16,688 bases of DNA from Actinobacteria bacterium UBA4719 (GTDB lineage: Bacteria > Actinomycetota > Actinomycetes > Actinomycetales > Dermatophilaceae), in the NCBI GenBank assembly GCA_002404345.1, contig DHJN01000023.1:1-16688 (forward strand). Direction: 5' to 3'. The translations under genes and the position numbers were made by a program. The notes under the pieces are model-generated. The model did not search any database, was not told the origin of the DNA, and saw only the letters and a list, made by a program, of their open reading frames with translations. This document shows positions 7,829-14,073 of the stretch, piece by piece (within the stretch, counting starts at the first letter, position 1; each line of letters starts with the position of its first letter).

Positions 7829-7934
7829 GCCCTGCGCGGCGTGATGCGGCCACCGGGCAGCCGGACTCGTTGTGTGGGCATGCTGGTCGCGCCCAGCGGT
7901 CAGTTTGCGGCGCCAAGCGGCAGAGTTCGCCGAT

Positions 7935-7976
7935 AACTCAAGGGGGTGGTTCGCCAACTCAAGGGGGTGGTTCGCC
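7935..7976. repeat. 21-bp direct repeat at the symporter stop codon
   Basis: Two perfect head-to-tail copies of a 21-bp unit (aactcaagggggtggttcgc plus c) at 7935-7955 and 7956-7976. The second copy contains the symporter stop codon (7961-7959, minus strand) and the last codons; the first copy repeats them, stop included, in the same frame just downstream. Confidence 0.9.
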
Positions 7977-9506
7977 GGGGGTGGCTCTGAGGGCCTCGGG
8001 GGCATGCAGGCGCACCATGGTCCGGGCCGTCCCGCGTGGGATGCGCTTGGGTGTTGCCAGAGACACCACTGCCATGACGAGGAAGGTGGTCGGCAGCGTC
8101 CACGCCGCAGGCTGGGTGAGCAGCGCTCCAGCCCAGCCGCCGTGCACCTCCTTGAGAATTGTCAGCAGCACCGCCACCGTCGCCAGGGTGCCACCGACGA
8201 CCAGGCCGGCGGCTGCACCTGCGGTGGAAAGACGTCGCCACCAGATGCCCAGGACGAGCAGCGGGCAGAAGGTCGAGGAGGCGATGGCGAAGGCCAGCCC
8301 CACGGTGTCGGCCAGCCCGATGTCCCGGGCGGCCAGCGACAGCCCGTAGGGGACGATCACTCCGGCGACTGCGGCCAGCCGGAATCCGTTGATCGCACGG
8401 GCGTCACCGCCGGTGAACCTCCGCAGGCGGCCGCGGATCAGGTCCTGGTCGATGACCCCCGCCACGCAGATCGTCAGACCTGAGGCCGTGGAGAGCAACG
8501 CCGCAAACGCACCTCCGGCGAGCACTGCGGACATCAGCTGGCCGACTCCTCCGGGAATGACGGCGCTGGGGAGCAGGAGCGTGACCGAGTCAGGGGAGGC
8601 GCCCGCTGGCAGGTGTGGCAGGTAGATGCGTCCGAAGGCGCCGTAGAGCGGGGGGAAGACGTAGAAGAGGCCGAGCAGCGCGAGCACCACCAACGTCGTG
8701 CGTCGGGTGGATCCTCCATCGGGGTTGGTGTAGAAGCGGACCAGCACATGGGGAAGGCCCATGGTCCCGAAGCAGAGCGCCAGTAGCGTGCTGTAGGTGG
8801 CGTAGACGGGGTGCTCCACCCCGCCGAACCCGCTCAGGGGCTGCGACCACTCATGGCCCGGTGGGGTCGGGGCCACCTGTGGAATCGGCTGGCCGTGACG
8901 TAGCCACCATGACAGCAGGAGGAACGCGGGGATGCTGATGGCGGTCACCTTGATCCAGTACTGAACGGCCTGGACGAGGGTGATGGACCGCATCCCGCCG
9001 CCCACGACGTTGGTGAGGACCACGACTGCCACGATGAGGCTACCCACCCACTCCGGTGCCCCGCTGACCGAGTGCAGCGCCAGCCCCGCACCTTTGAACT
9101 GCGGCAGGAGATAGAGCCACCCGATGCCCAGCACCAGCACCGAGCAGAGCCTGCGGATCGCCGCGCTCTCCAGCCGCGCCTCGGCGAAGTCGGGGATGGT
9201 GTAGGCGCCGGAGCGCCGCAGCGGTGCGGCCACGAGCACCAGCAGGACGAGGTAGCCGACCGTGTATCCGACGGGCAGCCACAGCATGTCCGCGCCGAGG
9301 GAGTAGACCAGCCCGGCGACCCCGAGAAATGAGGCGGCCGAGAGGTACTCGCCGCCGATCGCAGACGCGTTCCACGTCGGCGTGACCATGCGGCTCGCCA
9401 CGTAGAAGTCGCTGGTCGTCCGGGAGAGCCGGAACCCGAAGGCGCCGATCGTCAACGTCACAAGGCACACCACGGCGATGGCGGTGATGCCGAGGGAGGT
9501 GTTCAC
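7959..9506 (-). CDS. Sodium:solute symporter, ActP/MctC-like monocarboxylate transporter
   Basis: Secondary transporter of the SSS family (515 aa), likely driving uptake of acetate or related monocarboxylates with Na+ or H+. Family features include FYVASRMVTPTWNASAIGGE near residue 35, LSAASFLG just after it, SGAYTIPDFAEARLES, the segment LALCFGTMGLPHVLVRFYT typical of ActP-type members, and SAVLAGGAFAALLSTASGL. About 13 membrane segments are expected. The start is GTG at 9506, 7 nt after the DUF485-like stop, with GAGG about 6 nt upstream. The pairing of a DUF485-like protein with an SSS transporter matches yjcH-actP of E. coli and mctB-mctC of Corynebacterium. Exact substrate is inferred from family and neighbours. 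Confidence 0.9.
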   Translation of the reverse strand: MNTSLGITAIAVVCLVTLTIGAFGFRLSRTTSDFYVASRMVTPTWNASAIGGEYLSAASFLGVAGLVYSLGADMLWLPVGYTVGYLVLLVLVAAPLRRSGAYTIPDFAEARLESAAIRRLCSVLVLGIGWLYLLPQFKGAGLALHSVSGAPEWVGSLIVAVVVLTNVVGGGMRSITLVQAVQYWIKVTAISIPAFLLLSWWLRHGQPIPQVAPTPPGHEWSQPLSGFGGVEHPVYATYSTLLALCFGTMGLPHVLVRFYTNPDGGSTRRTTLVVLALLGLFYVFPPLYGAFGRIYLPHLPAGASPDSVTLLLPSAVIPGGVGQLMSAVLAGGAFAALLSTASGLTICVAGVIDQDLIRGRLRRFTGGDARAINGFRLAAVAGVIVPYGLSLAARDIGLADTVGLAFAIASSTFCPLLVLGIWWRRLSTAGAAAGLVVGGTLATVAVLLTILKEVHGGWAGALLTQPAAWTLPTTFLVMAVVSLATPKRIPRGTARTMVRLHAPEALRATPGEPPP

Positions 9507-9513
9507 CCGTGCC

Positions 9514-9909
9514 TCACCGTCGTGCGACGAGCTCGGTGAACTCGCGCTCGATCTGCTCGCTCGCCCGCACGTAGTAGCGCCCGGCGAGCCAGACTGCCGG
9601 GTAGACGAGCACGCCGAGGATCAGCCAGGGCGCAGGGATCGGGCCGGCGTGCAGGGTAAGGCTGGCGGGCACGAAGAGGAACAGCAGCGGGAGCCCGCCG
9701 AGCAGCACGGTCGCGGACAACAGCACGGACACCGACAGCCGCCACTGCGCCCGGACAAGAGCGGCCATGTACAGCTCCCCCAGGCGGGTCTGCTCGTCGA
9801 TGTCAGTCGTCACCGGGCGCACCGGTCCTCGACGTGGTGCGCCCATCCGGGGGGAGGTGACCCGTACCCGTTTCTGGGATCCGGATGACTGGCTCGCGGT
9901 ACCCGGCAT
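9514..9909 (-). CDS. DUF485-like small membrane protein
   Basis: A 131-aa protein with two membrane helices at about 58-80 and 92-114, a charged stretch RYYVRASEQIEREFTELV at the C-terminus, and a basic, low-complexity N-terminus. Length past residue 36, topology and place directly upstream of an SSS symporter match DUF485/YjcH/MctB proteins, which accompany acetate or monocarboxylate symporters; their role is not well defined, perhaps as a subunit or for stability. The ATG at 9909 overlaps the response regulator stop (TGATG), supporting this start by translational coupling; an internal Met22 would give a length closer to the family norm. Confidence 0.8.
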   Translation of the reverse strand: MPGTASQSSGSQKRVRVTSPRMGAPRRGPVRPVTTDIDEQTRLGELYMAALVRAQWRLSVSVLLSATVLLGGLPLLFLFVPASLTLHAGPIPAPWLILGVLVYPAVWLAGRYYVRASEQIEREFTELVARR

Positions 9910-10724
9910 CAGAGGTTCGAGGGGGCCGAGGACGGCGGGGGCGTCTCGGGTGGCGTGGCACCTGCCCCACCCGACCAGGAGAGCCGGTCACGAAGGTCGC
10001 GCAGGTGCCGCCTGCTCACCTGCAGCTCGATGTCACCGAGCCGGATCTTGCAGCCCCCGTGACCGGTGAGCACGGCATCGACGTGGGGCAGAGCCACCAG
10101 TGTGCTGCGATGGATTCGTACGAACCCCGCCTCGGCCCAACGCTCTTCGAGAGTCGTCAGGGACGTGCGCACGAGGTGCGATCCGGATGCCGTATGGAGT
10201 CTGGCGTAGTCGCCCTGCGCCTGGGCGTACCGCACCTGCGAGCGCTTGATGAACGTCGTGACACCGCCCAGTCCCACCGGGATCGTCTCGTCGGCCACGA
10301 TCGGACCCGAGGAGTCCGTGCCCTGCGCCGCGGCCATCGCCGTGACCACCCGACGTACGGCCTCCGACAGCCTGGCGGCGCGGACCGGCTTCATGACGTA
10401 GTCGGTCGCCCTCACCTCGAAGGCGTCGACCGCGTGCGCGTCGTAGGCGGTCACGAAAACCACCTGCGGCCGTTCGGTGAAGCGCGCCAGGACCCGTGCC
10501 AGAGCCATGCCGTCCAGGCCAGGCATCTTGATGTCGCAGAAGACCACGTCGACCGGCGCGGACTCCAGGGCACGCAGCGCGTCGGCGCCGTTGGACGCGG
10601 TCCTGATGTCGTCGATCCGGTTGTCCTGGCGCAGCAGGTAGGTCAGCTCGGACAGCGCCGGGGCCTCGTCATCAACCACCAGTGCCCGCAGACCGGCAGC
10701 GGGCGGCGTCGTGTGCTCTGACAT
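9909..10724 (-). CDS. LytTR family response regulator
   Basis: Transcription factor of 271 aa. The N-terminal receiver domain (12-135) has Asp18/Asp19, the phosphoacceptor Asp64 in VVFCDIKMPGLDG, Thr92 and Lys112 (DYVMKP). The C-terminal LytTR DNA-binding domain (about 155-255) shows VRYAQAQGDYARLHT, FVRIHRSTLVAL and VSRRHLRDLRDRL. A short Pro/Ser-rich tail follows. It is the partner of the kinase encoded 10 nt upstream, and its ATG has AGGA close before it. By analogy with BtsSR/YpdAB-type systems it probably activates the transporter genes downstream in its own operon; target sites were not identified. Confidence 0.92.
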   Translation of the reverse strand: MSEHTTPPAAGLRALVVDDEAPALSELTYLLRQDNRIDDIRTASNGADALRALESAPVDVVFCDIKMPGLDGMALARVLARFTERPQVVFVTAYDAHAVDAFEVRATDYVMKPVRAARLSEAVRRVVTAMAAAQGTDSSGPIVADETIPVGLGGVTTFIKRSQVRYAQAQGDYARLHTASGSHLVRTSLTTLEERWAEAGFVRIHRSTLVALPHVDAVLTGHGGCKIRLGDIELQVSRRHLRDLRDRLSWSGGAGATPPETPPPSSAPSNL

Positions 10725-10734
10725 GGTTCCTAGA

Positions 10735-11937
10735 CTACGGCGACGGACGTATGCCGGGTGCGAACTTGGGCACGCGGAAGGTCACCTTGGTGCCCGCTCC
10801 CGGGGCCGTCTCGACCACTAGGCCGTAGTCGTCGCCGTAGACCTGGCGCAGGCGCGCGTCGACGTTGCCAAGTCCGACGCTGTCGCCGTCCTGGTCCTCG
10901 GACAGGACCGCGCGCACCACCTCGGGGTCGGACCCGACGCCATCGTCCTCGACCACGATCTCTGCCTCGGAGCCCTGGTCGCGGGCCGTGATGCTGACGT
11001 GCCCGATGCCCTCCTTGGACTCGAGGCCGTGATGGACCGCGTTCTCCACCAGCGGTTGGATCGCCAGGTACGGCACCAGTACGGAGAGCACCTCGGGCGC
11101 TACCAGCAGTGAGATCTCCAGCCGGTCTCCGAAACGTGCCTGCTCCAGCGCCAGGTAATGCTCGATGTTGCCCAACTCCTCGGCCACTGTCGTGAATGCT
11201 CCGCCGCGACGGAACGCGTAACGGGTGAAGTCGGCGAACTCGAGGAGGAGCTCACGAGCCCGGTCAGGGTCGGTGCGGACGAACGAGGCGATGGCGGCCA
11301 ACGAGTTGTAGATGAAATGCGGGCTGATCTGGGCCCGGAGCGCTCGCAGCTCGGCCTCCATCACGCGGCTTCGCTGACGTCCGAGCTCGGCCAGCTCGAC
11401 CTGTGTTGACACCCACCCGGCCACCTCCTGGGTAGCCCTGACCAGGCCGGCGGAGGCGCTCGGTCCGTAGGCAGCCAGCGCGGCGACGACGCGCTCATCG
11501 GAGATGACCGGTGCCAGGACCGCGGTCCAGATGGGACAGTTCGGGTCTCCGCAGGCCACGTCCCTGGCATCGAGTACCACGGTGCGACCGGAGGCGAGCA
11601 CCTCGCTGGCGTGCCCCCACACCTGCTCTCGGTGATGGGCCCCGGCCCCTTCCCACGCGAGCGTGGAAGCGTTGTCGCACAGGGCTACGGCCCGGGTGCC
11701 CAACATGGCGCGCAGGTGCTTGGCCGCCTTGGATGCACCCTCTGCGGTCAGGCCGTCGCGAAGATGCTGCGCGGCCAGCGACGCCGTGTGAAGCGTGTGG
11801 TAGGTCGCGCGGTCCACCGGGGAGCCGAACTCGCGTCGGCGTCGCATGGCTCTGGTAACGCCCCAGACCAGTGCTATCAGGGCGATCGGCGTGATGATGA
11901 CGATGACCAGGGTGGGTAGGTCGATGACTCGGGGCAC
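10735..11937 (-). CDS. LytS-type sensor histidine kinase
   Basis: Membrane-bound kinase of 400 aa. One membrane helix at about 7-27 is followed by an Arg-rich stop; a GAF-like sensor region (about 70-180) holds Cys129 and Cys134 in ACGDPNCPIW; then comes the His_kinase domain with His207 in ISPHFIYNSLAAIASF, and a HATPase with QPLVENAVHHGL, VEDDGVGSD and GLGNVDARLRQVYG. The frame runs open far upstream, but the start is taken as GTG 11937: the N-terminal helix follows directly, a TANNNT -10 (TAGAGT) lies 7 nt upstream, and the upstream frame is the antisense of the Fic gene. It heads the operon kinase, regulator, DUF485-like protein, symporter. The stimulus is unknown; an organic acid is likely given the neighbours. 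Confidence 0.9.
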   Translation of the reverse strand: MPRVIDLPTLVIVIITPIALIALVWGVTRAMRRRREFGSPVDRATYHTLHTASLAAQHLRDGLTAEGASKAAKHLRAMLGTRAVALCDNASTLAWEGAGAHHREQVWGHASEVLASGRTVVLDARDVACGDPNCPIWTAVLAPVISDERVVAALAAYGPSASAGLVRATQEVAGWVSTQVELAELGRQRSRVMEAELRALRAQISPHFIYNSLAAIASFVRTDPDRARELLLEFADFTRYAFRRGGAFTTVAEELGNIEHYLALEQARFGDRLEISLLVAPEVLSVLVPYLAIQPLVENAVHHGLESKEGIGHVSITARDQGSEAEIVVEDDGVGSDPEVVRAVLSEDQDGDSVGLGNVDARLRQVYGDDYGLVVETAPGAGTKVTFRVPKFAPGIRPSP

Positions 11938-11964
11938 GTGGGAAACTCTAGGCTGCAAGGCATG
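11935..11964. promoter_or_regulatory. Bidirectional leaderless promoter with overlapping -10 hexamers
   Basis: The sequence actctaggct (11945-11954) holds two TANNNT boxes: TAGGCT (11949-11954) on the plus strand and TAGAGT (11950-11945) on the minus strand, sharing the central TA. Each lies exactly 7 nt from a start codon, ATG 11962 for the Fic-like gene and GTG 11937 for the kinase. No good Shine-Dalgarno precedes either. -35 elements are weak. Confidence 0.65.
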
Positions 11965-12804
11965 TCCTCCATTGCTGATTCCCTCGTTTCGCTGTCGGCG
12001 CTGCCAGGCGTCGCCGAGGCCACCGACGCTGCGCGGCAGGCCTGCACCCAGCTGCGCTGGCATCAGGGGCTGCGTCGTCGAATCCCCGCAGCCGCAGCCG
12101 AGTCGCGGGTCCGGGGTGCCCGAGCCAGCGCCGCCCTGGACGGCGCCGAGATGGACGTTGACGTCGTTCGCGATCTCATGCGCGGCGCCACGGCCTGGCC
12201 GCTGATCCCCGACCCGCTCGAGGCGATGCTTCAGGGCGCGGTGCAGGCCACCGCGGAGACCGAGCACATCCGCACCATGGTTGTCACGGCGCCTGCCCAG
12301 GCTCTCGCTCGGGTCCACGCCGCCGCCGCGGGTCACTTGCTGCCGGAGTCACAGGTTGGACGCCCTCGGCAGGCAGGCGAGGTCTCGCGAGAGTTCTCAG
12401 ATCTCGGCCCTTCGCCGGACGAGGCGGTTGTCAGACAACGGCTTTCAGGGATCGTGGAGCTCTTGCTCGGAACCAAGGATGCTCCCGCGGTGGTGGTAGC
12501 AGCGCTCGTGCATGCGGAGATCGCGACCGTCCGGCCCTTCGTCCGCGGTAACGGGCTGGTCGCCAGGGCGATGGAGCGGGCGGTCATCCAGGCCAGCGGG
12601 CTTGACCCGACCGGGGTCGCGGTCACCGAGCTGGGCCACGGTGCTGGTGGTGGCGCGGCGTACCTGGGCGCGCTCGCGGCGTACGGCTCGGGCTCGCCGC
12701 AGGGCGTCGCACTGTGGATCACACATTGCGCACAGGCCATCGTGGCCGGTGCGCAGGAGGGTGGCCGTATCGCGGATGCGGTCCTCGTCGGCCGCCTCTC
12801 CTGA
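11962..12804 (+). CDS. Fic-fold protein lacking the catalytic histidine (often annotated oxidoreductase)
   Basis: A 280-aa soluble protein. Residues 184-206 read HAEIATVRPFVRGNGLVARA and on, which aligns with the Fic motif HPFxDGNGRxxR, but His is Arg191, Asp/Glu is Arg195 and the Arg after GNG is Leu199; only PF, GNG and Arg202 remain. At 56-61 SAALDG resembles the inhibitory (S/T)xxxE(G/N) helix motif with Glu changed to Asp. From memory, the same RPFxxGNGLVAR pattern occurs in actinobacterial homologues beside ssd/tad, so it appears to be a conserved non-canonical Fic family. AMP transfer by the usual mechanism is unlikely; a binding or scaffold role is inferred. ATG 11962 is chosen on the leaderless promoter; GTG 11938 would add 8 residues. 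Confidence 0.78.
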   Translation: MSSIADSLVSLSALPGVAEATDAARQACTQLRWHQGLRRRIPAAAAESRVRGARASAALDGAEMDVDVVRDLMRGATAWPLIPDPLEAMLQGAVQATAETEHIRTMVVTAPAQALARVHAAAAGHLLPESQVGRPRQAGEVSREFSDLGPSPDEAVVRQRLSGIVELLLGTKDAPAVVVAALVHAEIATVRPFVRGNGLVARAMERAVIQASGLDPTGVAVTELGHGAGGGAAYLGALAAYGSGSPQGVALWITHCAQAIVAGAQEGGRIADAVLVGRLS

Positions 12805-12904
12805 GTCGCGGATTGGCTGCAACGACCGCGCTATTGAGCCCCTGATCCGCCCCAAAGTCAAGACTTTTCTTTGCTCCTGAAAGGGAGTAGACAGTACCTA
12901 GGTC
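12805..12904. other. Gene-free stretch after the Fic-like gene
   Basis: No coding frame is credible here. It holds a 6-bp palindrome AAAGTC-AA-GACTTT (12854-12867), a T-rich stretch at 12864-12872, a small CTCC/GGAG hairpin (12875-12886), and a poor promoter candidate for the next feature: TTGCTC (12871-12876), 17 bp, GTACCT (12894-12899). No terminator for the Fic-like gene is obvious. Confidence 0.4.
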
Positions 12905-13074
12905 GATGGACGAGAGTCCAACGGCCCCGCGAGACAAACGGGCACCCACGCGCGGGCAGTCCACTGATGGACCGATCCGTAGCGGGCTTGTCCCGCTGCG
13001 ACTAGAAGATTCACGCTTGGTAACCCGCCAGTCTCGCGGTCCGATGGCACCCCGTTCGCGGGGTGCCATCATCC
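12905..13074 (+). ncRNA. Candidate structured RNA, possibly an Ms1/6S-like homologue
   Basis: The plus strand can fold into a compact series of perfect stems. TGGAC-GAGA-GTCCA (12907-12920) has a GNRA loop. A 9-bp closing stem pairs CCGCGAGAC (12927-12935) with GTCTCGCGG (13031-13039) and encloses GTCCA-CTGA-TGGAC (12959-12972) and a 9-bp hairpin with one wobble (12978-12986 with 12992-13000). A 12-bp terminator stem with a TTCG loop follows at 13043-13070. From memory, an RNA polymerase-binding 6S-like RNA (Ms1/MTS2823, scr3559) lies near 6C and ssd in other actinobacteria, which suggests the identity. Orientation rests on the terminator; in M. tuberculosis that RNA runs opposite to ssd, which would put it on the minus strand here. 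The promoter is not convincing. Confidence 0.5.
13043..13070 (+). terminator. 12-bp hairpin terminator with TTCG loop
   Basis: GATGGCACCCCG (13043-13054) pairs perfectly with CGGGGTGCCATC (13059-13070) around TTCG. No T-run follows (ATCCATG). It closes the candidate structured RNA and separates it from the 6C promoter. Confidence 0.7.
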
Positions 13075-13098
13075 ATGTCCGGCTCTCCCGCCCGTCGT

Positions 13099-13131
13099 TT
13101 GCGCTGATCACCCAAATGGCACATTATTTGG
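13099..13131 (+). promoter_or_regulatory. 6C RNA promoter with inverted repeat over the -10
   Basis: TTGCGC (13099-13104) and CATTAT (13122-13127) are spaced by 17 bp, giving a start near 13134, right at the first 6C hairpin. A perfect dyad, CCAAAT (13112-13117), 8 nt, ATTTGG (13126-13131), straddles the -10 box and looks like an operator for a dimeric regulator. Confidence 0.5.
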
Positions 13132-13133
13132 TT

Positions 13134-13240
13134 ATGCACATTCCCCCTCGGGGTTGAGTGTGCGAGCGCACCAGCTCCTCCCCCCGGAGTCTGGCGCGCT
13201 GACGGCCCCCGATGTCCCCCGTCGGGGGCCGTCCCTATTG
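13134..13240 (+). ncRNA. 6C: 6C small RNA
   Basis: Actinobacterial sRNA named for C-rich hairpin loops. Hairpin 1: GCACA (13136-13140) with TGTGC (13159-13163), enclosing CCCCC. Hairpin 2: GCGC, CCAG and CTCC (13166-13178) pair with GGAG, CTGG and GCGC (13186-13199) around the loop TCCCCCC, six cytosines at 13180-13185. Hairpin 3 is a 12-bp perfect terminator stem (13201-13212 with 13222-13233) whose 9-nt loop again contains CCCCC. It lies directly upstream of ssd on the same strand, as does the M. tuberculosis 6C RNA (B11) relative to Rv3660c. Mycobacterial 6C is reported to act on mRNAs through the C-rich loops; targets here are unknown. Confidence 0.82.
13201..13233 (+). terminator. Terminator hairpin of the 6C RNA
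   Basis: GACGGCCCCCGA pairs perfectly with TCGGGGGCCGTC around a 9-nt loop, followed by CCTATT. It is both the third hairpin of the 6C RNA and its likely end, insulating ssd from the upstream promoter. Confidence 0.75.
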
Positions 13241-13295
13241 GTCGGCCCGTTTGTCTTTCCACAACCCCCTGGCGGTTCGTCCCACCGTCCACAGG

Positions 13296-13322
13296 TTGGC
13301 AGGTGCTCTGGCCGGGTAGCTG
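13296..13322 (+). promoter_or_regulatory. Weak candidate promoter for the ssd-tad operon
   Basis: TTGGCA (13296-13301) is a good -35; TAGCTG (13317-13322) is a possible -10, but the 15-bp spacer is short and the last base is wrong. A start near 13329 would leave about 16 nt including GGTGG before the ATG at 13345. Confidence 0.25.
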
Positions 13323-13344
13323 ACTGCGCAGCGACGGTGGTCGC

Positions 13345-14073
13345 ATGAACACGGCACACATCATCGGAGTGGTCGGCGGGTCCGGCGGTGTCGGTGCCTC
13401 GGTGCTCACCGCGGCCATCGCGGTCCGGGCAGCACAGGCGGGCCTTCGCCCGGTCGCTCTGGATGGCGACCGGCTCGGCGGGGGACTTGACGTCACTCTC
13501 GGCATCGAACAGGAGCGCGGCGTGCGCTGGCCTGACCTGGCCGCGGCCAGGGGTCGCTTCGACGGTCCTGAGCTGATCCGGCGCCTGCCGTCGGTTGACG
13601 GAGTTTGTGTGCTCTCGTTCGACCGCGCGCGTGACGTGCCGTTGGCCGCCGAGATCGTCCACGAGGTGCTCCTCGCGCTCAGCACTGCGGCGGACGTGGT
13701 CGTGGTCGACCTCCCGCGGCCTGATCACGAGATCTTCGCGGCGCTGGCGCCTTCCGTCGACGGGATGGTCCTGCTCGCCGGGTCGGGCATCTGTGGTCTG
13801 GCGGGTGCGAGCGCCATCGCTGAGCACCTGATCCGAGCCTGTCCCGACGTATGGCTCTGTCTGCGCACCAGCGGCAAGGGGAGTCATTTCGCGGACACGG
13901 TGGCGGGAGCCCTGGACCTGCCCCTCCTCGCGGTGGTCCGCGAGGAGCCGTCCCTGGCGGCTGACGTGCTGCACGGCATACCGCCCGGAAGCTCAGCCAA
14001 GGGCGCCCTGGCGGCTGCTGCCGACAAGGTGCTGGCGCGGTGTGTCGTCGGTGCGCGACGGGACGCCTCGTGA
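13345..14073 (+). CDS. ssd: Septum site-determining protein Ssd / CpaE-like MinD-family protein (short form)
   Basis: P-loop protein of 242 aa. GGSGGVGAS at 11-19 is the deviant Walker A typical of actinobacterial Ssd, without the lysines of true ParA/MinD (KGGxGKT). VVVVDLPRPDH near residues 117-127 is the Walker B region. Ssd/CpaE proteins guide tad pilus machinery or septum placement; the M. tuberculosis homologue Rv3660c affects septation. Most are 350 aa or more with an N-terminal receiver-like domain; here that part is absent, since the frame begins right before the P-loop and the 6C RNA lies just upstream. A weak GGTGG precedes the ATG. Its stop overlaps the tadA start by 4 nt (GTGA). 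Confidence 0.85.
   Translation: MNTAHIIGVVGGSGGVGASVLTAAIAVRAAQAGLRPVALDGDRLGGGLDVTLGIEQERGVRWPDLAAARGRFDGPELIRRLPSVDGVCVLSFDRARDVPLAAEIVHEVLLALSTAADVVVVDLPRPDHEIFAALAPSVDGMVLLAGSGICGLAGASAIAEHLIRACPDVWLCLRTSGKGSHFADTVAGALDLPLLAVVREEPSLAADVLHGIPPGSSAKGALAAAADKVLARCVVGARRDAS

Noticed and set aside
11938..12336. Longer kinase N-terminus (533 aa in total)
   Set aside because: The extra part is antisense to the Fic-like gene and low in recognisable features; the membrane helix and -10 box support GTG 11937.
12833..12861. Minus-strand promoter TTGACT-17-CTCAAT reading into the Fic-like gene
   Set aside because: The -35 is good but the -10 lacks the key TA; it would produce only antisense RNA, so it is not listed as a feature.
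12881..12980. Riboswitch (GGGAGTAG as in the manganese class; CTGATG and CGATGG as in the fluoride class)
   Set aside because: The remaining conserved blocks and pseudoknot pairing are absent, and no transporter gene follows before the terminator.
13071..13130. Minus-strand promoter for an Ms1 homologue (AATAAT at 13129-13124)
   Set aside because: No -35 at a suitable distance and no terminator with a T-run at the other end; left open in the finding on orientation.
12906..13157. 83-codon plus-strand frame over the RNA region
   Set aside because: It has no ribosome binding site or recognisable domain, and it crosses the terminator, the 6C promoter and the 6C RNA.
12719..13974. Minus-strand frames opposite the RNA region and ssd
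   Set aside because: They are shadows of ssd and of structured RNA, with no family similarity.
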